Assembly (NCBI GenBank): GCA_030425145.1
Contig: JAUHVK010000002.1
Span: 124,001-188,000 of the forward strand
Direction of reading: 5' to 3'
Length of the DNA: 64,000 nt
Origin: Alphaproteobacteria bacterium
GTDB taxonomy: Bacteria; Pseudomonadota; Alphaproteobacteria; Rhodobacterales; Rhodobacteraceae
The notes beneath the pieces are model-generated. The model worked only from the letters and a program-made list of their open reading frames with translations, did not search any database and was not told where the DNA came from. Positions 56,519-64,000 of this stretch are shown one piece after another. Both the position numbers and the translations under genes were made by a program. Positions within the stretch are counted from its first letter, which is position 1; every line of letters starts with the position of its first letter.

Positions 56519-57607
56519 TCAGGCCGCCAGCGCATAAGATGCGGGGGCGATCATTTTGCCCTGTTCGTCGAAGACGTAGACATGTCGCGGGTCGAGCCAG
56601 ACCGTGAGGTCATCGCCCAGTTTCAGATCATGCACGCCATGGATCAGACCGACCCAGCGTTCGCCGTGGTGGTCGAGATGCACAAAGGTTTCCGAGCCGG
56701 TGAGTTCGGTCACGGTCAGCCGCGTGGTGAAGGACATGGCGTCCGCCGAATGCTGCCCGATCTCCAGATGGTTCGGGCGGAAGCCTGCAAGGTATTTGCC
56801 GTCCGGCAGTTCGGCCAACCGGCCCTTGGCCGCCGTCGACTGGTTATTGCCAAAGACAAGCTGACCACCGGACTTGGTGATCGGCAGGAAGTTCATTGGC
56901 GGATCGCTGAACACCCGCGCCGTGGTCGCATCAACCGGCTGGCGGTAAACCTCGGGTGTCGGGCCAAACTGCGTGACCCGCCCTTCCCAGAGGGTTGCGG
57001 TATTCCCGCCCAGAAGAAGCGCTTCCTCGGGTTCGGTGGTCGCATAGACGAAGATCGAGCCGGACTCCTCGAAGATCTTGGGGATTTCGATGCGCAGTTC
57101 TTCGCGCAGTTTGTAGTCGAGGTTGGCCAGAGGTTCGTCCAGCAGCACCAGACCCGCGTTCTTGACCAACGCGCGGGCCAGCGCACAGCGCTGTTGCTGC
57201 CCGCCGGACAATTCCAGCGGCTTGCGGTCGAGCATTGGGGTCAGCTTCATCAACTCGGCGGTTTCACGCACACGGCGATCGATTTCCGCCTTTCCAACAC
57301 CCATCAGCTTCATCGGCGAGGCGATGTTGTCGTAAACGGTCATCGACGGGTAGTTGATGAACTGCTGGTAAACCATCGCCACCTTGCGGTCCTGCACCCG
57401 CATTCCGGTGACATCCTCACCCTGCCAGATGATCTGGCCCGTTGCCGGTACATCCAGCCCGGCCATCAGCCGCATCAGAGATGTTTTTCCCGACAGGGTC
57501 GGCCCCAACAGCACGTTCATCGTGCCTTTTTCCAGCGTCAGGTCGGTGGGGTAGATGTGTGTCTGCCCCTCGACCATCTTGGACACGCCTTTCAGCTCGA
57601 GCGTCAT
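56519..57607 (-). CDS. glpS: Glycerol ABC transporter ATPase (first subunit)
   Basis: 362 aa MalK-like ATPase. Walker A reads LGPTLSGKTSLMR, with the signature LSGGQQQRCALARAL and Walker B LVLLDEPLANLDYK, then a TOBE domain. Walker A has LSGKT in place of GxGKS/T. ATG at 57607 lies 10 nt after the glpD stop; a longer frame into glpD is rejected. Confidence 0.9.
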   Translation of the reverse strand: MTLELKGVSKMVEGQTHIYPTDLTLEKGTMNVLLGPTLSGKTSLMRLMAGLDVPATGQIIWQGEDVTGMRVQDRKVAMVYQQFINYPSMTVYDNIASPMKLMGVGKAEIDRRVRETAELMKLTPMLDRKPLELSGGQQQRCALARALVKNAGLVLLDEPLANLDYKLREELRIEIPKIFEESGSIFVYATTEPEEALLLGGNTATLWEGRVTQFGPTPEVYRQPVDATTARVFSDPPMNFLPITKSGGQLVFGNNQSTAAKGRLAELPDGKYLAGFRPNHLEIGQHSADAMSFTTRLTVTELTGSETFVHLDHHGERWVGLIHGVHDLKLGDDLTVWLDPRHVYVFDEQGKMIAPASYALAA

Positions 57608-57617
57608 GTCCGGCCCC

Positions 57618-59213
57618 TTATTCTGCGGCCTTGGACAGCGAACGACGGTGTTCCGCCATCCATGCATCCAAGTCCTTGATCTGTTCAGCGCTCAGTCGCA
57701 GACCGAGCTTGTTTCGACGCCACACCACGTCTTCTGCGGTGTGGGCGTATTCACGGGTCATCAGCCAATGCACTTCGGCCTCGTTCAGGGTCGCGCCAAA
57801 GTCGCGGCCCAGATCTGCGGGCTCCTTGGCGTTTCCGAGGATCTTTGCTGCTTCGGTGCCGTAAGCGCGCACGAGGCGGCGGGCCCAGAAGGCATCAAGG
57901 AATGGAAACGCGTCCTGCAACTTGGCGACTTGCGCATTGAACCCATCGACCGGGAAATCACCTCCGGGCAGCGCGACCCCCGCCGTCCACGGGCCTTCAA
58001 CGTTCGGCAATTGTTCGGCGATCTTGTCCAGCGCGCTTTCGGCAAGGCGTCGATAGGTCGTGATTTTGCCACCAAAGATGTTCAGCACCGGTGCGCCGCC
58101 ATTGGCATCGACCTTGAGTGTATAGTCGCGGGTCGCCGCCGTGGCGCTGCTTGCGCCGTCATCATAGAGCGGCCGAACGCCGGAATAGGTCCAGACCACA
58201 TCGTCGTCTGTTAGGTCGTGCTTGAAGTACTGGTTGGCAAAGTCAAGCAGGTAGGCCTGCTCTTCCGGGGTGCAGACCGGCTTGTTCGACGGATCATCAT
58301 GCTCGGCATCTGTGGTGCCGATCAGAGTGAAATCGGTCTCGTAGGGGATTGCAAAGATGATCCGCCCATCGGTGCCTTGGAAAAAGTAGCACTTGTCGTG
58401 ATCGTAAAGCTTGCGCGTCACGATGTGAGACCCACGCACAAGGCGCACACCTTCCTTGGAATTGAGCCGCACTTTGGTCTGGATAATGTCTCCGACCCAA
58501 GGACCACCCGCGTTGACCAGCATCTTGGCGTGGTAAGTGTGGACCTCTTCATTTTCGGTATTTTGCGTTTCAATCCGCCACAGGTTGTCCTCTCGGACAG
58601 CCGAGAGCACCTTTGTGCGCGGCAAAATCGTGGCACCCCGCGCTTCGGCATCGCGGGCATTCAAGACCACCAGCCGAGAGTCCTCGATCCAGCAGTCGGA
58701 ATATTCGTATGCCTTGACGAACCGGTCCTCCAAAGGCGCGCCTTCGGGAAGATTCTTCAGGTCAAGCGTTCGAGTACCCGGCAGGATCTTGCGACCACCG
58801 AGATTGTCATAAAGGAAAAGGCCAAGACGGATCAGCCAGGCCGGTCGACGCCCCTTCATCCACGGCATCACAAGGCTAAGCAAACGCGACGTCGGCGTGT
58901 CGGATTCGAACCGCATATCCTGATGATAAGGCAGAATAAATCGCATCGGCCAACTGATATGCGGCATCGCTTTCAGCAGCACTTCGCGCTCGATCAGGGC
59001 CTCGCGCACAAGCCGGAACTCGAAATACTCGAGATAGCGCAGTCCGCCATGAAAAAGCTTGGTCGAGGCAGAGGATGTGGCGGATGCCAAATCGTTCATT
59101 TCCGCGAGTGTGACGCTTAGTCCACGACCCGCCGCGTCCCGAGCGATGCCGCAGCCGTTGATGCCACCGCCGATGATGAACAGGTCAGTATGTTCGACGG
59201 TCTGGTCGATCAC
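57618..59213 (-). CDS. glpD: Glycerol-3-phosphate dehydrogenase (FAD-dependent)
   Basis: 531 aa. FAD Rossmann motif DLFIIGGGINGCGIARDAAG at residues 10-29, ASATSSASTKLFHGGLRYLE near 45, and the C-terminal DAO_C domain. It oxidises glycerol 3-phosphate to DHAP and feeds electrons to quinone at the inner membrane. It leads the glp operon, divergent from glpR with a 241-nt shared regulatory region. Confidence 0.96.
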   Translation of the reverse strand: MIDQTVEHTDLFIIGGGINGCGIARDAAGRGLSVTLAEMNDLASATSSASTKLFHGGLRYLEYFEFRLVREALIEREVLLKAMPHISWPMRFILPYHQDMRFESDTPTSRLLSLVMPWMKGRRPAWLIRLGLFLYDNLGGRKILPGTRTLDLKNLPEGAPLEDRFVKAYEYSDCWIEDSRLVVLNARDAEARGATILPRTKVLSAVREDNLWRIETQNTENEEVHTYHAKMLVNAGGPWVGDIIQTKVRLNSKEGVRLVRGSHIVTRKLYDHDKCYFFQGTDGRIIFAIPYETDFTLIGTTDAEHDDPSNKPVCTPEEQAYLLDFANQYFKHDLTDDDVVWTYSGVRPLYDDGASSATAATRDYTLKVDANGGAPVLNIFGGKITTYRRLAESALDKIAEQLPNVEGPWTAGVALPGGDFPVDGFNAQVAKLQDAFPFLDAFWARRLVRAYGTEAAKILGNAKEPADLGRDFGATLNEAEVHWLMTREYAHTAEDVVWRRNKLGLRLSAEQIKDLDAWMAEHRRSLSKAAE

Positions 59214-59290
59214 CGCGCGCCACCTCCCAAGGCCACGTTATCCACCCGCAATGTATGCGGATTGAGCGGCCTTCACGCAAGGCGAATTTT

Positions 59291-59310
59291 TTCGTTTATG
59301 TTCGTTTTTG
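59291..59310. promoter_or_regulatory. Candidate GlpR operator: tandem 10-bp repeat
   Basis: TTCGTTTATG directly followed by TTCGTTTTTG, exactly one helical turn apart, 78 nt upstream of glpD and 145 nt upstream of glpR. DeoR/GlpR-type regulators bind TTCG-containing half-sites, so this is a likely operator; no other candidate stood out in the region. Confidence 0.6.
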
Positions 59311-59454
59311 ACTATCTTGCTGAAAGTAAAAGAAATTTGACATTAGGGTATTGTGACCTAAGCCACTTATGATCGAAAAACCGGCACAGACGCAAAGTGA
59401 CGTAACGGAATCGCACCCGCGCTTTGCCCCAAACTTGACAGGACCGAACACCCT

Positions 59455-60219
59455 ATGTCCCACGCCTTTCGCCACCGTGACATCCTCGAAATCGCACGGA
59501 AGGAGGGCAAGGTCACGGTCGAAGGTTTGGCCCAGCATTTCGGCGTGACGCTTCAAACAATCCGGCGCGACTTGTCCGATCTGGCAGAAGAAGGGCGGCT
59601 GGAACGTGTGCACGGCGGGGCGATGCTGCCATCGAGCACCAGCAATATCGGGTATGAACAGCGCCAGAGCCTGAACGCGAAGGCGAAGACCGCAATCGCG
59701 CGGGCCTGTGCCCAACGCATTCCGAACAACATCTCGCTTTTTCTGAACATCGGCACCAGCACAGAGGCGGTAGCCCGCGAATTGCGCAACCATCGCAACC
59801 TGCTTGTGATTACCAACAACATGAACGTCGCCAACATTCTGGCCGAAACGCAGGAATGCGAAGTTGTGGTGACAGGTGGCAACCTGCGCCGCGCCGATGG
59901 CGGTCTCGTGGGCAAGCTGGCAACAGAAACCATCCTGCAATTCAAGTTCGACCTGGCGATCATCGGCTGCTCGGCGCTCGACCGGGACGGCGATCTGCTT
60001 GATTTCGACATTCAAGAGGTGAGCGTGAGCCAAGCCATCCTGCAACAATCGCGCAAGACATTCCTCGTGGCGGACGCGTCCAAGCTCAAGCGGAACGCCC
60101 CTGCCCGCATCGCGTCACTTTCTGCAATCGACACGCTGTTCACCGACGCGCCCCTGCCCGCCGATCTGCCCGAGAAATGCGCGGCGTGGGACACCGAAGT
60201 GGTAGTCGCGCGTCCTTAA
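59455..60219 (+). CDS. glpR: DeoR-family glycerol 3-phosphate regulon repressor
   Basis: 254 aa. N-terminal DeoR helix-turn-helix ([20 protein letters not shown], residues 20-39), then the sugar-phosphate sensor domain ([36 protein letters not shown]). Divergent from glpD and thus likely its repressor, inactivated by glycerol 3-phosphate. Its stop overlaps the convergent cobQ stop by 4 nt. Confidence 0.92.
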   Translation: MSHAFRHRDILEIARKEGKVTVEGLAQHFGVTLQTIRRDLSDLAEEGRLERVHGGAMLPSSTSNIGYEQRQSLNAKAKTAIARACAQRIPNNISLFLNIGTSTEAVARELRNHRNLLVITNNMNVANILAETQECEVVVTGGNLRRADGGLVGKLATETILQFKFDLAIIGCSALDRDGDLLDFDIQEVSVSQAILQQSRKTFLVADASKLKRNAPARIASLSAIDTLFTDAPLPADLPEKCAAWDTEVVVARP

Positions 60220-61691
60220 ACCTTGATCGGATGGGCCGCCGCCAACAGTCCATCTATGTCGAGATGCGCCTCCATATGCGCGGCAAGGTCGTTGAGCGTC
60301 CGCTCGACAGTGCGTGTATAATCCGCCCCGCCCGAGGCGTGCCCCATCTGCTGCAGGAAAGCCTGCCGGAAACTGCCATTTGCAAAGAGTCCATGCAGGT
60401 AGGTGCCCATCACCCGACCATTGCCCGAAACCGCCCCATCCGGCGCGTCGCCGATCCGGGCAAAGGGGCGCGCACTGTCCGGGCCGCTGGTCTGGCCGAT
60501 ATGGATCTCGTAGCCGTCAAAGCCTGTGCCCGTGGGCACATGTACCGCCTCAACGCGGGTAAGTGTCTTGCGCGGCTGCATGACGGTTGTGACATCCAGC
60601 AACCCAAGCCCTTGCGTCGAACCCGCCTCTCCCTCCAAACCGTCCGGATCGTCGATACGGGCGCCAAGCATCTGGTACCCCCCGCAAATCCCGAATACCC
60701 GACCACCGCGCCGCAGATGGGCAAGGATGTCAATGTCCCAGCCCTGCGCCCGCAGAAACGCCAAATCGGCGCGCGTGGATTTGGTGCCGGGCAACACAAC
60801 CAGATCGGCGTCACCGGGCAGCGCCTGTCCCGGCGGCACCATCGTCAACCGGATGTTCGGTTCAGCCTTGAGCGGGTCGAGGTCGTCAAAATTGGCAATC
60901 CGCGACAGCATCGGACAAGCGATGTGGAACCCCTGCCCGCCGCCGGTTTCCGCCAGTTCCACCGCATCTTCGGCTGGCAGCAAATGCGCCGCGTCGAACC
61001 AAGGCAGAACGCCGTAGCCTTTCCAGCCGGTATGATCTTCAATCGCGCGATAACCGTCTTCGAACAATGACACGTCGCCGCGAAATTTGTTGACCAGAAA
61101 CCCCGCGACCTGAGCCACGTCCTCGTCCGTCATCACCTTGTGCGTGCCGACAATCTGCGCGATCACCCCACCCCGATCAATGTCCCCTGCAAGGATAACC
61201 GGCACATCCGCCGCGCAGGCAAAGCCCATATTCGCAATGTCACCACGTCGAAGGTTCACCTCGGCCGGGCTACCTGCGCCTTCGACAAGGATCAGATCGG
61301 CGGTTTTCGCCAAAGTGTGAAAACTGTCCAGCACCACGTCCAGCAGCACACCCCGATCCTCACGAAAACGCCGCGCCTCAAGCCAACCGCGCACCTGCCC
61401 CTGCACGATGACCTGCGAACCCCGGTCGCTTTCGGGTTTGAGCAGAACGGGGTTCATATGCACCGACAGGTCGCGCCCGCAGGCGATGGCCTGCAACGCC
61501 TGCGCGCGACCAATCTCGCCACCATCGGCGGTCACGGCGGCGTTGTTCGACATGTTCTGCGGCTTGAACGGCGCAACGGAGAGACCGCGAAGATGCGCGG
61601 CCCGACACAGCCCCGCCACCAGCATCGACTTGCCGACATTCGACCCGGTGCCCTGGATCATCAGCGCGCGCGGATTGGTGGTGAATGTCAT
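60216..61691 (-). CDS. cobQ: Adenosylcobyric acid synthase
   Basis: 491 aa. N-terminal P-loop [20 protein letters not shown], residues 11-30, with [10 protein letters not shown] near 45. The C-terminal glutamine amidotransferase domain has its nucleophile in [15 protein letters not shown] near residue 333. It amidates four side chains of the corrin ring in B12 synthesis. No other cob genes adjoin it here. B12 is the cofactor of ScpA in this window. Confidence 0.95.
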   Translation of the reverse strand: MTFTTNPRALMIQGTGSNVGKSMLVAGLCRAAHLRGLSVAPFKPQNMSNNAAVTADGGEIGRAQALQAIACGRDLSVHMNPVLLKPESDRGSQVIVQGQVRGWLEARRFREDRGVLLDVVLDSFHTLAKTADLILVEGAGSPAEVNLRRGDIANMGFACAADVPVILAGDIDRGGVIAQIVGTHKVMTDEDVAQVAGFLVNKFRGDVSLFEDGYRAIEDHTGWKGYGVLPWFDAAHLLPAEDAVELAETGGGQGFHIACPMLSRIANFDDLDPLKAEPNIRLTMVPPGQALPGDADLVVLPGTKSTRADLAFLRAQGWDIDILAHLRRGGRVFGICGGYQMLGARIDDPDGLEGEAGSTQGLGLLDVTTVMQPRKTLTRVEAVHVPTGTGFDGYEIHIGQTSGPDSARPFARIGDAPDGAVSGNGRVMGTYLHGLFANGSFRQAFLQQMGHASGGADYTRTVERTLNDLAAHMEAHLDIDGLLAAAHPIKV

Positions 61692-61760
61692 GGCACAGCC
61701 TCTCAGCCCTCGGGTCGTGGACCGAGTACTTGCTTGGGTGAACCTTGTCGATGCGCCAGT

Positions 61761-62783
61761 TCAGGCCGTCAGATCACGCAAGGACTCGCGAATCTGAACG
61801 CTGCTCTTGAGTTCGACCGACGCCCCATTGCCACGCTTTTCAACGATGTCGATCAGGGTCTGCGCCGCTATACGCCCCATCTCGCGGTGCGGGACATGCA
61901 CAGTGGTGATCTGCGGTGTCACGATGCGGGCAAGTTCAATGTCGTCAAACCCGGTGATCGAAACGTCTTCGGGCACAGAAAGCCCCATCTCGCGCGCGCC
62001 GCGCAATGCGCCGACTGCGAGAACGTCGTTGCCGCACATCACGACAGATGGGCGCGGATCGGATTGCATCAGCGTCCGAAACGCCTGTGCGCCGCTTTCA
62101 ATTTCATAAGGGGTTTCGATCACCGGCACCGCGTCGGCGTCCAGCCCGTTCTCCCTGAGCGCGTCGCGCAGGCCTTCCAAGCGGGCAGCGGCACGGTCAT
62201 TGCCCTGTGTGATCCCCGAGATCAGGGCAATATGACGATGACCGAAGTCGATCACCTTCTGCGCCAATTCCCGCATGGACCCGCGGTTGTCGAACCCAAC
62301 GGTCGGCTGGTCGCTGTCTGGCAGGTAGACCCATGCCGACAGCACCGGAATGGACCGGGATCGAAGGTATTCATACATGGCCGGATCGCGATCATGTCCG
62401 ATCAAGAGCAGCCCGTCCGCCCCGCGCGCCACAAGCGACCGGATTTGTTCTTCCTCGATCTTCGGCTGATAGGCAGAGCTCGCGACAAGCAGCGTGTAAC
62501 CACGCGCGTGCAGTTCTTCCTGGAACGCTTGAAGCCCTCGCGCGAAGATTGCGTTTTCCATCGTCGGGATGATCGCACCGATGGTGAATGTCCGCTTGGC
62601 CGCCATGACACGGGCACCGAAATTCGGCGTGTATCCAAGGGCTTCCACCGCGATCATCACGCGATTTCTGGTTTTCTCCACCACCCGTTCGGGCGAATTC
62701 AGGCAGCGCGAGACCGTCGCCGTCGATACGCCTGCGGCCCGTGCAACATCATCCAAAGTAGGCACGTCGCGTAGTTCCGACAT
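61761..62783 (-). CDS. LacI-family transcriptional regulator
   Basis: 340 aa. HTH at residues 8-30 (PTLDDVARAAGVSTATVSRC) followed by the hinge and the periplasmic-binding-like effector domain (NFGARVMAAKRTFTIGAIIP). Two operator palindromes in front of it and the divergent TRAP genes indicate it controls a sugar-acid or organic-acid TRAP system and probably itself. Effector unknown. Confidence 0.92.
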   Translation of the reverse strand: MSELRDVPTLDDVARAAGVSTATVSRCLNSPERVVEKTRNRVMIAVEALGYTPNFGARVMAAKRTFTIGAIIPTMENAIFARGLQAFQEELHARGYTLLVASSAYQPKIEEEQIRSLVARGADGLLLIGHDRDPAMYEYLRSRSIPVLSAWVYLPDSDQPTVGFDNRGSMRELAQKVIDFGHRHIALISGITQGNDRAAARLEGLRDALRENGLDADAVPVIETPYEIESGAQAFRTLMQSDPRPSVVMCGNDVLAVGALRGAREMGLSVPEDVSITGFDDIELARIVTPQITTVHVPHREMGRIAAQTLIDIVEKRGNGASVELKSSVQIRESLRDLTA

Positions 62784-62854
62784 CGGTCTCCTTTCAAACT
62801 CTATCGTCAAAAAGACTGCAGTGCAGAATACGCATAAAACAACGAAAGGCCAAA

Positions 62855-62891
62855 TGTAAGCGCTTGCACGAACGGAATGTAAGCGCTTACA
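62855..62891. promoter_or_regulatory. Two LacI-type operator palindromes
   Basis: TGTAAGCGCTTGCA (62855-62868) and the perfect palindrome TGTAAGCGCTTACA (62878-62891), centres 23 bp apart, about two helical turns. They lie between the LacI gene start (62783) and the small membrane gene (62928). The central AAGCGCTT is typical of LacI/GalR operators. Confidence 0.88.
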
Positions 62892-62927
62892 CTATTCTCA
62901 GAATCAATCCGAATCCCGGAGTCCAAA

Positions 62928-63113
62928 ATGTTTCTCGCCGCATCCGCCATCGTGTTTGTCGCCTTCTTCGCCAATGTCGCGATGGGCGCATTTGCGGGTG
63001 CCGCGTTCCTTTCGGATGTCGGTGAAATGTTGGTTCTGTTTGCGGCGTCAATCCTGTTCGTCGTGGCAATTCTGAAAAAAGAGGCTGACCGAAGGAACAA
63101 GAACGGCAGCTGA
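62928..63113 (+). CDS. Small two-helix membrane protein preceding the TRAP gene
   Basis: 61 aa with two hydrophobic helices (ASAIVFVAFFANVAMGAFAG and MLVLFAASILFVVAILKK) and a basic C-terminal tail EADRRNKNGS. The start is 36 nt beyond the second operator, so it is the first gene of the regulated transcript. It is far too small for a TRAP DctQ subunit (typically 150+ aa). Function unknown. Confidence 0.7.
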   Translation: MFLAASAIVFVAFFANVAMGAFAGAAFLSDVGEMLVLFAASILFVVAILKKEADRRNKNGS

Positions 63114-63134
63114 GGTCAATTGGGAGGAGACCAG

Positions 63135-64000
63135 ATGACTGACGAACGTAAGGAGCTCGCATCCGCCGAGCGTCGTAATTTCCTGAAACTTGTAGGCACC
63201 GGTAGCTTTACCGCCGCAATGGTGGCTGGCGCGGCTGGCACATTGTGGTCCTCGGAAGCGGCGGCACAGACCGCTAACGAAGAGCGCGAACGCGAGAACG
63301 CTGCCGAGCACACGATGGTGATCGCCACCGCCTATGTTCTTGGCGCGTCGCGCAGCTATCCGATCATGCAGCTCGACCTGAAAGAAAACATCCAGAACGC
63401 AACCAACGGCAAGGTCTATGTCAAACTGGCCCCCGGTGGTCAGCTCGGCGCAGGTGGCGCACTTGTGCAGGCGGTTCAGGGCGGGACCATTCAGGCCGCG
63501 CAGCACTCCCTGTCCAACTTCGCGCCTTTCGCGTCGACGGTCGACCTTATCAACATGCCGTATCTCTGCGGCTCGAACCAGCGCTTCACCAACCTCGTGA
63601 ATTCGGATTTCTGGAACGCAGAAGTGCATCCGAAGGTCGAGGCCAACGGCTTCAAAGCCTTGTTCTATGTCAACATTGACCCGCGCGTCGTCGCGGTGCG
63701 CAAAGGCGGTGCCGGAGCCGTTCTCAGCCCAAGCGACCTGAGCGGCGTCAAATTCCGCGTGCCGGGGTCCAAGATGCTTCAGCAGTACTACCGCATGGTT
63801 GGCGCAAACCCGACGCCGGTGGCCTGGGGCGAAACCCCGTCCGCGATCAAGCAAGGCGTCGCAGATGCACTCGACCCGTCCGTGGGCGCGCTCTACGTGT
63901 TCGGCTTCAAGGACATCCTGAGCCACGTGACCTTCACCCAGGCCGTGCCGGACAGTCAGGTCTATTCCTGTAACCTCGAATGGTTCAACTCGATGCCGGC
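63135..64000 (+). CDS. TRAP transporter substrate-binding protein, DctP family (3' end cut)
   Basis: 288 codons visible before the window ends. Tat-type signal: ERRNFLKLVGTGSFTAAMV within the first 35 residues, with twin Arg, then the DctP domain with NATNGKVYVKLAPGGQLGAG near residue 88. GGAGGAGACCAG precedes ATG 63135. It captures an organic acid or sugar acid for import with the membrane subunits expected downstream. It is under the LacI operators. Confidence 0.9.
   Translation, partial: MTDERKELASAERRNFLKLVGTGSFTAAMVAGAAGTLWSSEAAAQTANEERERENAAEHTMVIATAYVLGASRSYPIMQLDLKENIQNATNGKVYVKLAPGGQLGAGGALVQAVQGGTIQAAQHSLSNFAPFASTVDLINMPYLCGSNQRFTNLVNSDFWNAEVHPKVEANGFKALFYVNIDPRVVAVRKGGAGAVLSPSDLSGVKFRVPGSKMLQQYYRMVGANPTPVAWGETPSAIKQGVADALDPSVGALYVFGFKDILSHVTFTQAVPDSQVYSCNLEWFNSMP

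Noticed and set aside
61140-62774. 544-codon plus-strand frame over cobQ and the LacI gene
   Set aside because: Antisense of two confidently identified genes.

Overview
The window is chromosomal DNA from a GC-rich alphaproteobacterium of the Rhodobacterales, most likely the roseobacter group. The signs are an RcGTA-type gene transfer agent head-tail cluster, a PccR-controlled propionyl-CoA/methylmalonyl-CoA locus, a glycerol ABC transporter operon of the rhizobial GlpSTPQV type, oligopeptide ABC and TRAP transporters, and gene order typical of marine Rhodobacteraceae. I saw no insertion sequences, CRISPR arrays, tRNA or rRNA genes.

Layout. (1) 1-8233, minus strand: gene transfer agent genes g1 to g12, cut by the left edge inside g12. 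(2) 8479-13890: TauE/SafE exporter, mltG, fabF, a glycosyltransferase and, on the plus strand, rsgA. (3) 14063-25856: a peptide/acylated amino acid locus. A minus-strand run (fused two-domain oligopeptide ABC ATPase, lipoprotein-like endonuclease/phosphatase, ArgE-like deacylase, FAD amino-acid oxidase, two tandem M20 amidohydrolases, terminator) diverges from the plus-strand binding protein and two permeases. (4) 26063-30383: YeeE/YedE sulfur transporter, a small periplasmic protein, a second endonuclease/phosphatase, a TerB-DnaJ protein, a GNAT acetyltransferase and a VOC protein. (5) 30461-41611: scpA, pccA and pccB with small lipoproteins and hypothetical genes between them, then a Bcr/CflA efflux pump and the regulator pccR. 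TTTGCAAA half-sites lie upstream of pccB and the pump, and upstream of pccR. (6) 41709-49862: AmpD-like amidase, Excalibur lipoprotein, gatA, gatC, GAF-HWE histidine kinase, UPF0173 hydrolase, metY and a quinone oxidoreductase. (7) 49916-60219: glycerol regulon glpR / glpDSTPQUV-K. (8) 60216-64000: cobQ, a LacI-family regulator with two operator palindromes, a small membrane protein and a TRAP binding protein that runs off the right edge.

How the parts work together. Propionyl-CoA is carboxylated by PccAB and isomerised by B12-dependent ScpA, probably under PccR; cobQ, elsewhere in the window, belongs to B12 synthesis. Glycerol enters through GlpSTPQV, is phosphorylated by GlpK and oxidised by GlpD under GlpR. 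The peptide locus couples import to hydrolysis and oxidation.

The most unexplained sequence structure is a double-hairpin element found three times (near 11.8, 30.4 and 41.6 kb). Each copy lies 3-11 nt after a stop codon, in the same orientation to that gene, with compensatory changes in the arms. No clear candidate for a wholly new multi-gene system was found; most loci match known families.
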